From: Chrysoperla carnea
Lineage: Eukaryota; Arthropoda; Insecta; Neuroptera; Chrysopidae
Length of the DNA stretch: 64,000 bases
Direction: 5' to 3'
Assembly (NCBI RefSeq): GCF_905475395.1
Contig: NC_058337.1
Location: 86,980,368-87,044,367 of the forward strand
The notes beneath the pieces are model-generated. The model saw only the letters and a list, made by a program, of their open reading frames with translations, was not told where the DNA came from and made no database searches. The first letter of the stretch is position 1. The number at the start of each line of letters is the position of its first letter. Both the position numbers and the translations under genes were made by a program. Below, piece by piece: positions 47,011 through 57,925 of this stretch.

Positions 47011-49383
47011 TCGTGTAATCGGAATCGTAATCTAGAGTTTTGCAGGCGAAAATCTGATGGGGCTTAACTATCTATTAATACTCTCCAAACAGCGGATATA
47101 AGCACGGAATTATATTTTTGTGTATAGCGTCTATTTTATTCATAATAATCTATAAATTAATAGTAATTATTATTGATAGTGCAGTGCACATAAATCTTCG
47201 TAATTATTTTCATATTATGAAATTTATCTTATCGAATTAAGGAAGTGTTTTTATTATGTTCGAATATGGATTTGAACTTTGAACTTACATTCTTTATTAG
47301 TTTTTTGATATACCTATTTACTGTTACAAATTAATCAATTTCAATTTATAAGTCCTGTGATGGCTGCATGTTACTCCAAATTTAGATTTGTTTTGTTTAT
47401 TTTATTTTATTATATAAACAAAGGAGATTTTGAAATCCTTTTACATTTGTACTCGTTTATTTGTCTTTGATTAAATTTTTTTTTATTAATAGGTATTTCA
47501 ATCGCGATAGGCGAGGCCATCCGGGCGTAAAATAGAGCTGAAATGACTCCGGGGTAAAACCAAATTTTAAGATTCCATCCAAAAATCACTGGTTAACAAA
47601 CAAATTTTTATTCAAATCTTATACTAACTTGTATTCAAGATAATCATAAAAAACGTTTATATTTGAGAATATAATCCTCAATCGGGGTTATGTTAATGTT
47701 ATACATATTTATTTAACAAACTTAACTTACATCCTTATCTGGGTAACAATTTTCTTATGTGCTTAGATTTAGATACATATTTGACGTATATCAATTGAAA
47801 TGAAGTTTGAAGTAATTGATATTGCAACCGCTAGAGTGGCTAAATTTAAATTTAATCTACAGTATCGACAGCAGATAATTTTGGGCGCCAAAAAAAATTT
47901 GTATAATTTATTTTGAAAATGATTTCCCCAAGTAGGGCTTTATTCTATTGTAGTTGTCTATTATAGTTTCGATTGATTAATCGTATTTGATTATTGTCTC
48001 GGAAGTTACGTTACTCGTTAATTTTTAACTTTATTATTTGTTTTATTGTGCACTCTTGATGACCGATGGCCAATCATTAATTATTCTTTTTCAATCAATC
48101 AGCGTTTATCACGTGATCTTGCCTGAGCTATAAGCAATGATAGGGTCCATTCAACTGATTTTGATCTAGATAGTAAAAGATATGTCTTTTCAATTTTGAG
48201 CCAATGAATTATGAGCTATGACGACTGGTAGCCAACCTTGTAAAATCGTAAAATTTATCAAACCGTTATTAATACATGATCACTGCAGCTCAGCAGTCTA
48301 AAACTGCAATTTCTTTTTTTAACTGTACAATTTAGCCACCAAATAAATTGTGCAAAATTGTGGTTTTTTGTAACTTTTCATAGGTAAAAATACTATATTT
48401 ATTATTTTTCAGATATATAACATCAATTTAGACATATTCCTATTTCCTCATCGTAATTTGATAGGTTTTTTTTTCCCCTTTAATATTCCACTGTTTATTA
48501 CCTAAGTTATTTTCAAATCATTTTAACGCTGACAATGTTCAATCAAATTCATAAAGAATATTATAGAAAGTGCATGCGTACTATACTGCTTAAAAATTTT
48601 TATTATGATAGGTACAAGTTCCGTTACTGCCTTCAGTTTTGGCCTAGTCTGTAGACTTATTGAGAAGAGTACAGGTCAGGATAATTGCACAACCTGGATT
48701 TGCCAAATGCTTGGTCAAAATTTCTATTTTGCCCCCCTCTAGTCCAAAAAATCTTTTATAAATCCCTTCTAATATAAAAAAATTTCTATGTTTAAAAATT
48801 GTAAAACATTGAAAGCTGGAGAGAATAGGAGAAAGATAAAAAAAGTACGACATTTCGAAAAAATAGGGTACTTTGATGTATCACTTCCTATAGCTCGTAT
48901 ATAGCGGTCACAAACATCGAATGTTTCTGAAACTGTGTCTTCTTTTTTAAAATATTTTGTATTTATTATTATTTTATAAATTAGGAACTAAAAATATTTT
49001 TATTACTATTACTATCCGATTATACTTGATAATCGAATCATACAAACGTCACCATTTTTAAAAACAAACAAACAAATTAAAATTTGTTATTTCAAATGTT
49101 TTTACAATGGTAAATGATGCAAAATTTAATGATAAGATTAGAATATCCTTGGCGATGTTTTTTGCTGTACGCACGCCTTCATTTTATATATCAAGTATCG
49201 ATATTAATTTGCTTACGTAACTAAGTTTCTCCTCTTTGCCTATCTATTATAGATAATATTGACAGAATTCATGATTTTGTTGTTAGATTATTGATTACCT
49301 GGGTATTATTACTACTAGTATATTCGGAATGAGAAAACAAAAGTTTGAAAGAAAAAATTAAATTGCTCTTTTACAAAGGTGAG
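47011..49383. other. No gene seen
   Basis: AT-rich. A brief GC-richer patch at 47490-47560 (GGCGAGGCCATCCGGGCG) is unassigned. Confidence 0.4.
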
Positions 49384-49526
49384 AAAAAATAGTATATTAT
49401 ACTACAAGGGCTAAAAGTTTGAGATTTCTGCACTACGCGATAAGATGCCCGAGGCGAAGCCGTGGACATCATATCGCGCAGTTCAGGGCTCTGAAACTTT
49501 CTACTCGTGAGGTGTATACTATTTTA
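49384..49526. repeat. GC-rich foldback hairpin
   Basis: An imperfect palindrome about 140 bases long. AATAGTATATTATACTACAA opens the left arm and the right arm closes with GTGTATACTATTTT. Further in, CTGCACTACGCGATAAGATG faces CATCATATCGCGCAGTTCAG. The centre is GCCCGAGGCGAAGCCGTGG. It stands out sharply from its AT-rich surroundings. Probably a foldback MITE. Confidence 0.75.
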
Positions 49527-50851
49527 GATATACTTTCTGCTTCTGTTGGGAGGCAGAAAGTCCAACATTTATGCTTCGGTATCAAAATATAAATATGGGA
49601 CTTAGTACTTTTTGTACTTTTTGAGATAAACTGACAGTAGACGTAAAGATAATTTAATTTATCAGCATAAAAAATTTGAGACCTATAGCGAAAATGCGGT
49701 CATTTGGAACTCAACCAAAATCAAGCTTGTCGATTTCAAGCACTGCTAAAAGATGCTACACTTCTTACAATTTTACTGTATAATTTTGTCACAAATAAAT
49801 CGGCAATTGTCATGACTAATTAATTTTTAAAACAAAAGATAAAAAGACTCATAAATGACAATGTACAAAAATTTACTGATATTGACGATCAGGTATATAG
49901 TTATAAATTATCCAAAACGTGTTTATTAAAAACGTCATTGTAATTGTACATGACAACAAATTAATATACGTAAAAGTTGAACTTGAATTAAAAAATCATA
50001 CAAATACATAATATTAAATAATATCGTAGAATATTCGCTGGCCTCTATGTCATGTATTTTATCCAAAAATATTTCATAAATTGTAAGTTTTGGGAAGTTT
50101 TCTTAGTGGCTGTTTTTCAGTGTGATATTTCTTGATAAAATATAGCTTTAACATGCTCAATGAAGCCTTGGCTTTAAAAATTGTCACCAACATATCAAGC
50201 GAATTTTTTTATCAATAATAGTCGATAAACTCGCCTCTTCAGCTTTCTGATGAAAATCGATGATTTTGACTTCAATACGACTTGTTTACTAGAGAAGATA
50301 TCAAGAAATCTCGAGGCACTTTCATTATTGAATTTAGAAGAGCAGCGTATCTACTTATTCCCGATTGCTAAAAAACTGTTCAAATGCTACTATGACCCTT
50401 ACGTAAATTAAATGAACAAGAATTTGGTAAAACTATGTTTAAAACAATCCCTATCCGTATTTCCAGTGTTATAGAAGGGATATAAGAAGGAGAAAGCTTT
50501 AACGTGGTGTTCTTTACTTTTAAGCCCGGCAAAGCGAATGGGTGGTACAATTTCTTTACTTATCCTGGTTACAATAACTTTTGTTTATGATTTTCTCCAA
50601 AAACAGGAATAGAAATCAAACCTACGTTTACGCCCTTTTGTTTCAAAATTTACGTATGTATTTTTATGGATATGTAGAATAACAATAGAAATATAATACC
50701 ATAGAGATGTGTAGACATAGGAAACGCAATGAGTGAATTCTTAACCGCAGAGAAAGAGACATAACTGATAGGTGTTCTTCCCTCTCTGTCTCACAGCCAA
50801 TAATAAATCCAACAACAATCAAGTGTGCAGACGACAACACCTGTTTTGTAT

Positions 50852-50962
50852 ACAGGGTGTTCTACTTAAGTTGGCTACATATGGAAAACTTTTTTATTAT
50901 AAAGTTTACGAAAAAAAGTTATTCTTTATAAAAATCTCTGCTCTTGAAAATATTAACATTCA
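50852..50962 (+). repeat. R2 repeat, plus-strand copy
   Basis: Starts ACAGGGTGTTCTACTTAAGT and runs to TATTAACATTCA; the inverted partner is at 37851-37955. The GGGTGT start resembles ends of many short insect interspersed repeats, but only these two copies were found here. Confidence 0.75.
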
Positions 50963-52487
50963 GCTGTTCACTTTTGACATCGAATGTACAGCCTGTCCAA
51001 AAATTGAAAATCTTCGACTGGAATGTTAATGGTCGTTTAGAAATGTTCATCATTTTGAACAGATAATAAGGGAAACAGTTCAAGAAATCACTCTCGAGAT
51101 ATGTGGGCGTGTATTTAAACAATTTTGTAAAAGAACAATTATATGTATGGAACAAGAAGGTAGATACGTTGAGGCAAAAACGAACTTTGTAACTCTATGA
51201 TATTATCTTTATGAGAATAATTTCGTTCTTTTAGGTTTTAGCAAACAAATTAGTACGAATATGCGTATTAACGGGTTTCCTGTATTGTTATACAATAATA
51301 ATTTTAAAAATAATAAAAATATCAAAATAATAATATTATTATATAAAGACTTACTTTATATAAACAATATTATTTATATTTTATCAATGCTAGACAACAA
51401 CGATATTTTATAAATAATACGATAGTTTAAATACGCTAATATTTTAATGCTACTATTATCTTATTTATTTTTAATTATTTATTATATCAGGTTATGGTTG
51501 ATATGGTCTTTGGAATCCAGATCAATAAATTAATTATTCAGAACTGATGAATCATTTCTAAATTATTGTAAACTTTATATTATTTCGAATATATATATAT
51601 TATTATCAATATGTTTCGGCAAGTCATTCAAGTATTCGGTAAACTATGTAGATACACTCCTCTGTGTCACAAAAAATGCACGTGTTTTACCATTCTAAAT
51701 GTTTAAACTATAAAATTATATGTGATTTCTATTAGCGTAACTAGGGAAACAAAATTCAAATGTTTTTATTAAAATTTTGTTTCCGTTTAAAATCTAAATA
51801 TAATAACCGTATTAGACTGAAAGAAAATATGCTTTTGTTCTTGTTCTCCTCAAAACTATCCTTAACGCTACGTTCTAATTTAAATACCAATCTTAATTTT
51901 TCACAGTCAGATAAAATTTCAAATTGATAAGATAATTTCTTCGGGATAAACCGCGACAAAAATCAAGATATCATACATTCCCCCCCCCCATTTTCGGGAT
52001 GAAAACAACATTTTTGTACGAGAAAGTTAATAATATTATTTGTAATGCTTTAAAGTTAGCACCTCCCCTTCTCCTGATAACTTTGAAGTATAAAATTAGA
52101 TTATTAAACTATTTTTTTAAATATGCCAAGGACAATTTTTTAATTTAAATATTTTGTACTTAATGTCCCCGTGTTTATAAAAATTGTTTGTTTGTTTGTT
52201 TGTAAACTATTATATTTTGCATTGGCACAGGATGAAAACATTATATTCGGCCAAAGAACAAAGACAATTTACGTAGGATAGAACCTTTTCTCATATGGGA
52301 GCTAAGAAATTGAATATTTACTAAAATGATGGCACGCACTATACACATACATAAAAGTTTGGATAAAGCATGCATGCTATTTATGTTGTTGAACGCGGGT
52401 TCGTTCATGTGTTGTTTTCTTTGTTTTATGCATAAGAACGTTTTACTTTATATATTATAAATGGCTAACGAGATGGTTGCCAAATTG
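50963..52487. other. No gene seen
   Basis: AT-rich; includes a C run (about 51981-51989) and a TTTG microsatellite (52187-52201). Confidence 0.4.
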
Positions 52488-52812
52488 TATATCAAAATAA
52501 ACTAATTTTGGTCTCAAGTTTTTAACGCTTAAAAATATTGATGATACGAACAAAATTTAGTATGAGTGTTCATAAAATCACCTAATGAGTCCGTTTCCGA
52601 TTGTCCGTCCGTATATCTGTCCGTTGTCCGTCCCTCTAGCCTGCTCACTTCTTAAAAAATAAGTCTGAGTTTGTAAATGAATAACATAGGTCAATTGGGT
52701 CTTGGGTTCGCAAAAGTTTAAACGTAAAAAATGTTTCTTATAAAAAAATAATCAACTTTTGTTTGAAACATTTTTTCGTATACATCACTGTGTACCCGCG
52801 AGGGTGCAAATA
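52488..52812 (-). repeat. R1 dispersed repeat, reverse, truncated
   Basis: Retains TTTTGGTCTCAAGTTTTTAA, CACCTAATGAGTCCGTTTCC, CATAGGTCAATTGGGTCTTG, CAACTTTTGTTTGAAACATT and GTGTACCCGCGAGGGTGCAA. The end carrying AATTAACTCAGTCAATTG is missing. Confidence 0.82.
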
Positions 52813-54319
52813 ATAATAGATACGGAGTTGAAAATTTGCAATCAGCTTCAGTTAGTGGTCTTATGAAACGTCGAAACATAAAATGCTTTCAAAAATTACG
52901 AAATTTTTGAAATTCAAATAAATGGCGGATAATTTAAAAAAAAATCTAATTAAATGAAAATCGACCTCCTAGATATTCTGTCCTGTGGCACTTTAAATCT
53001 TAAATCCCAATTTTTAGTATTAATTTGTATTCTTTATTATAGAAAAAGTTATTTTTACTCGAAAAATTTTTTTCTTAAGAAAATAGCGTAAATTTTAAAT
53101 AGAACTGTAGTACGTCTATAGAGTTTTCAAATATTTACCGTTTTCAATAGACAATTATCAGACAACTTTAAAAATAAATTTTTCATTTTAATAGTAAATA
53201 CATTGCCAACACACGCTTATGCCAAAGTGCCAAATATCAACCTACACTTTGCGTTTCATTAGTACCTAAACGTCATCAGTACGTATTCAGAATTAATTGC
53301 GTAGCGTTCAAAAACATGCATTAAATATTTTTAAATTAAACAATTTATTTTTTGAGTTATCTCCGATTTATCAGAAAACTTGGGATTAAGCTTTTTTTAC
53401 CCTTTAGATCAAAAGTTATATGACGCCTAGTGGCGCTTTTGCCTCAGTACTTCCCGAGTTATTGGCAATTGAAATTCGGAGTATTTAATAGGTTCAATAA
53501 CTGAAAAATTTGGCGTTTTTCAAAAAAATATATCATACATTTTTAAAATTACTATAAAAAACCTTGAAAATGAAAAATGTTTTTTTAAGTCATTTGCACG
53601 AAAATTAATGAAATTATAATGAAAAGAAAGTTTCTCGTACCGTTTTTTTATGTTTTATTCAGCTCAAAAGCTGATAAATTTACCACGGGAAATTTAAAAC
53701 TTTCCAATTTTTTTTATTTAGGTACTGACAACATGCTCAAAAAGTTTTAACAGTTTCGGATATATAGTTTTCAAAATATTGCAATTTAAATGAAAAAAAA
53801 AAAAAATTAGAAAAAAACAAAAAAAATTGGCTTTATTGTTAAGTAATTCGAAAAATAATAAAGATACAAGTTATAACATTTCGAACCCATCGCCCATGGT
53901 CACGAAATGTGTACCTCAAAAAAGTTTTTTTCCTAATACGGGACCTAGTCTATAGCTAGAAAAACTCTCGCTCTAATTTGAGCAAATCTAGATACAGTGT
54001 ATTTTGTTTTTATACAATTTTATTTGGTGTATTAAACCTCGATTCTTGGTAGACTTTTGTCCTACGCATCGTGAAAGAATTGGAATAGGTTTTTAATTTC
54101 ATAAATTATTACAAAACAATGTTTTATATATAAAATCAATAAATTGATTTTAATAGTTTTTCTGACAATGGCAATGAAAAATATGAAGTTTTTTACCGCT
54201 AATTGACGTTACATGTGTATAATAATCTTCTATTTATAAAATTTAACAATTACTCTGAATTATTTCAATTTTCCATATTTCCTGTACTTGGATTGTCCAA
54301 GTACATTTATATTCATGAT
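52813..54319. other. No gene seen
   Basis: AT-rich sequence with many A and T runs; nothing assignable. Confidence 0.4.
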
Positions 54320-54505
54320 AATTAAGTACCATAAGGGTTCCGTTCCAAAAACCCCATGAAATTTTGAACAAAGGGGGGGGGGGCAGACAAGTGAGGGCAG
54401 GGTAAGTGAAGGCTATGTCGCGGTAGTTTATGTTTTAAGTTACAATTGCTAAGCGAACATGACATTCATTGTTAGGTGGTACGAAGTTCGCCGGGTCAAC
54501 TAGTT
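54320..54505 (-). repeat. Interspersed repeat fragment
   Basis: Read on the minus strand it begins ACTAGTTGACCCGGCGAACT followed by TCGTACCACC. This resembles the head of the element at 60982 (CTAGCTGTTAAACCCGCTTC). A run of 11 G (about 54374-54384) lies inside. Similar CCCG...TTCG heads occur on many insect non-LTR-derived repeats (general knowledge); the class here is not proven. Confidence 0.45.
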
Positions 54506-55899
54506 TGTCATAAAAAAGATCATTTTAGCTTCTTCCGCCTCTCGCCCAGAATGCACGCATGTTACATTTTTTACTCTATTTCGCAAGTTACACATCTAGA
54601 TAAGAAAACATATCTGAATAAGATCTGTTTTTGACTTAAATTGATTATTGGATCATTGGAACAATCTAATAAAAGCATATTAAAATCAATCAAAACAAGA
54701 ATAACTAAAATGAAATATGTTTTTTTTAATTGTTTAATAACTGCATAGAGTTATTTATTTTTAGATATTTCATTGAATAACAAATTAATCCAAGTTAAGG
54801 GCTACATAAATTGAATGATTATATTTAGATTTAAAAAAAAATGTGCGTATTCGCTCCGTGCGTGAGTTTCGTTTCCATGGTAACGATACACTACTTTAAT
54901 TATAGAATTGTATGGATGCATATATAATTGTATGAATTGCATTTAAGACTTATATTTAAAATTTAATATTCTTGTCTCACAAATTTAAATAAATAATTAT
55001 GATAATTTACATTTGAAAAATAATATTTGTTCAATTTGATTTCTTATTTTCACAATTTTTAATGCATTAAGTTTAATTAATTCGTGTTTCAATAATTTTA
55101 ATTTGACATTTCTATTATATTAACATGTAAAGAATTGCAAATTAGTCATAACAGCCCCCTTTAACTCCAAAATTTTTCACTTAAAGCGCTGGCATCGATT
55201 TTATTGTCCCCTACCATGACTACGCACACAACGAATATATGCACACACACAAATAACAGTGCTGTAGTTTAAAAGTATCGTAACTACAGTACACAACAGG
55301 AGAGAGTGGTGGGGGAGGGAATAAATAGTTTTACAATGTATGCATATTCATGACCTTAAACAATTTGACACTCGAATGTCACGGAGAAGTAAAAAGTTTG
55401 GCTAATCGAGGTCATCAAATTCGAACAACTACAAGGTTGACGACATTGACTATATTAACGTTACATATTTGCATAACATTTATTAATAACTCAAAATTTA
55501 TTTTACATAAATAGCTTCATTTAAACGACTGGCAACTTGTTTTAGGGCTAATAGAAGCGAATATTTTGGTTTAACACTTTCGGGTTATGGGGAGAATTTA
55601 CTTGCTATTAGTAAACTCGTCAATGTAATCATGCTAATATTATCTAACAAGTAGATAACAGACAGTAAAGCTATTTTCAACTTTACTTGCTGACGAATGG
55701 GTAACTAGCTAAAAACTAACTGATTCTAATAAAAATTGTTAGTAAAGGAGCTGTGTGAAATTTAAAAAAATATTTTTTTGCCAACTTCCAGCTAGTAAAT
55801 TTGCTTTATGTAATCCCCGCTTTATAGGCGTAATTATAAAGGCAAATAAAGAAGGTGAGTTGACGTTAATTAATCTTCAGGAATTCAAGATCTGCAGCT
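54506..55899. other. No gene seen
   Basis: AT-rich; a short CA-rich stretch near 55240. No exon or repeat boundary recognised. Confidence 0.4.
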
Positions 55900-56545
55900 C
55901 ATGTTAAACCAGCTTAATTTATATGCCAAACAAGTTGCCAAATAAACTTAAAATAAATTCCGATAAAACGAAACTATTGTCAAATGTGAGCACAGAATTA
56001 TATAAATACTTGGGACAAATAGTTTTGACGGAAATTCCAACATTGGAGTGACACATCGAATCCAATGCATGGAGGAGATTTTGGTCACTTAAGAACATAT
56101 TGAAAAGCAAAATTCCAATTTCTCTGAAAAGAAAAGTTATCGACTCTTGTATTCTTCCGATATTGTCACGTGAGCTACACACAATGTCATTACCGAAAAA
56201 AAATGTAGCAAATTTAAAGATCTGGCAGAGAAGTATGGAACGAAGTGTGTTTGGTGTCAAAAGGTTGGGTAAATTGAGATGTTCTTTCAGACGTTCTAAA
56301 ACGAGAATAAAAGATGTGATCTTCATAAAAAACTAAAATTTCATTGGGCTGGGCACGAATAAGAGACAAACTTAATATTACGCTCCACCGTGTGGACGCC
56401 ATATGAGTGTACTCGAAAATGAGGGTGATCCCTAACAAGATGGCGTGACGAACTTATAAAATTTGCAGGTGAACAATGGTCTACAAAAGCTAAAAGCAGA
56501 AACTTATGGGTTTCATTGGGGGAGGCCTATTTTAATATATTTTTT
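55900..56545 (+). pseudogene. Decayed LINE reverse-transcriptase C-terminal fragment
   Basis: Plus-strand frames read, in order, INSDKTKLLSN, YKYLGQIV, RRFWSLKNILKSKIPISLKR, KVIDSCILPILS, KIWQRSMERSVFGVKRLGK, RIKDVIFI, KFHWAGH, TRWRDELIKFAGEQW and NLWVSLGEAYF. This is the order found at the C-terminal end of RTE-like non-LTR reverse transcriptases (family knowledge). The frame is interrupted by an in-frame TGA near 56048 and by frame changes after about 56336. The RT catalytic motif is upstream and absent, so the element is 5'-truncated and dead. Minus-strand open frames over the same stretch are shadows. Confidence 0.75.
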
Positions 56546-56659
56546 TGACGCCGCGTTATTCTATGATCGTGGGATAGACGTTGAGTCTATCTATCGTTAT
56601 TCTATGATGTTGAGTCTAAAGTATTATGAGTGCAAACCGGCAGGATGGGTAGATTTCTA

Positions 56660-57282
56660 AATTTCAATCATTAAACCCGCTACATAGTTTGCAGTGTTTG
56701 CATACGTAGATTATTGCATCTTTACAGCTGCTACGGATATTTTAACTGCTTAAAACATTAAATATTGCAGTTAGGTCACTTTATTGGAATATATTGTGTG
56801 AATATATATTTGGTAGTCGCCCAATATGGTGTTTAATTAATAATAAATCAATTTAATTTAATTTATTTAAATTTATAATGATTTTGTAATCAACACATAT
56901 TTATTTATGTGTTGATTAATAAAAATAAAGTCAAGGTTTCAAGTCATAAATATAAAACACATAACTTCCCACTATTTGTTTGATCACACGATACACTAAC
57001 ATATCATACACTAAGGCACAAAGTCCTAATTAATGTGCCGGAGGGGAACACGTGTCACTTTTTATTTTTTTACCATCTTCTTTTTTCAATTTTCTCATGT
57101 CAATGACTAGTACTACGTTACTAATAACTTGAATCGTAGACGTGCAAATATTCTTATGTAAATATATATATAGGGTGTCCCGTGTCTTGATGGCCATAGT
57201 TTAAGAGCATATATTATTGGCAATTTTAAGTTGAAAGTGGCTTATATACTTTTGTCCAAAACCTAATAATTAAGAAGTTATA
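56660..57282. other. No gene seen
   Basis: AT-rich. TATAGGGTGTCCCGTG near 57171 resembles the outer end of short interspersed repeats and may mark the left end of the element containing the hairpin that follows. Confidence 0.35.
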
Positions 57283-57390
57283 GTTCGTTCAAACCAAATG
57301 GCACCGAACAAGAGAGAGTGTAGATGAATATGTATGTGCACTAAAATCTACACTCTCTCTTATTCGATGCCACTTTGGTTTCAAACGACC
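57283..57390. repeat. Long precursor-like hairpin
   Basis: Arm 57283-57325 and arm 57346-57390 pair over about 43 positions with two single-base bulges and few mismatches. The inner 16 pairs (AAGAGAGAGTGTAGAT side) are perfect up to one G-U/A-C-type change. The loop is 20 bases. Size and shape resemble a microRNA precursor or a small foldback repeat. Confidence 0.7.
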
Positions 57391-57462
57391 TATATATGCA
57401 CTATTAAATTTAACCAATAAAGTAAAAACATTGTTGAGTAAAGTAGTATAATGTTTTATTAA

Positions 57463-57921
57463 TATATTTCCAGCATCGTTCTTGCAGTTCCTATGATAAA
57501 ACCCACTTTTTGACAGAATTTAACGAATTTTTTTTCACAGACTTAAAATAGAGCTTACTATTAAATTCCAAAGTTTCAAAAATTTTGACCGTTTAAAACA
57601 TGATATAATTAATTCCTAAGTTCCCAATTTTGACCACTTTACGTCAAAATTAATATCTCGAAAATAAAACGACGAGGTGCTTTTTTTCTAAAAACGTTTC
57701 CTCTTAACTTTCCTACTTTTTTTTCTGTTGATAGAGAGTTTTTTATGTTGTAAAAAAATAGCTGGGAGGACAGTGGGTTTTAGGTACGTGCTTTGACCCT
57801 CGAAATCACGAACTTTGCAGCTGATTAATTCGCGATCTAAACGACCAGTAATTCTGCAACTTCACGATCTCACATCCAACATTATTCTTAGCCTGTGAAA
57901 AAAATAGTGTCGACAAGTATC
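57463..57921. mobile_element. TTAA-flanked MITE, copy 2 (degenerate)
   Basis: Lies between TTAA at 57459-57462 and TTAA at 57922-57925. It shares with the copy at 28803 the phrases ATTTCCAGCAT, TTGCAGTTCCTATG, TTTTGACCGTTTAAAA, TACGTCAAAATTAATATCTC and TTCGCGATCTAAACG. Its inverted ends are eroded. Confidence 0.7.
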
Positions 57922-57925
57922 TTAA

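Noticed and set aside
50772-51155. Open frames on both strands around 50772-51155
   Set aside because: They overlap the R2 repeat and have no recognisable protein features.
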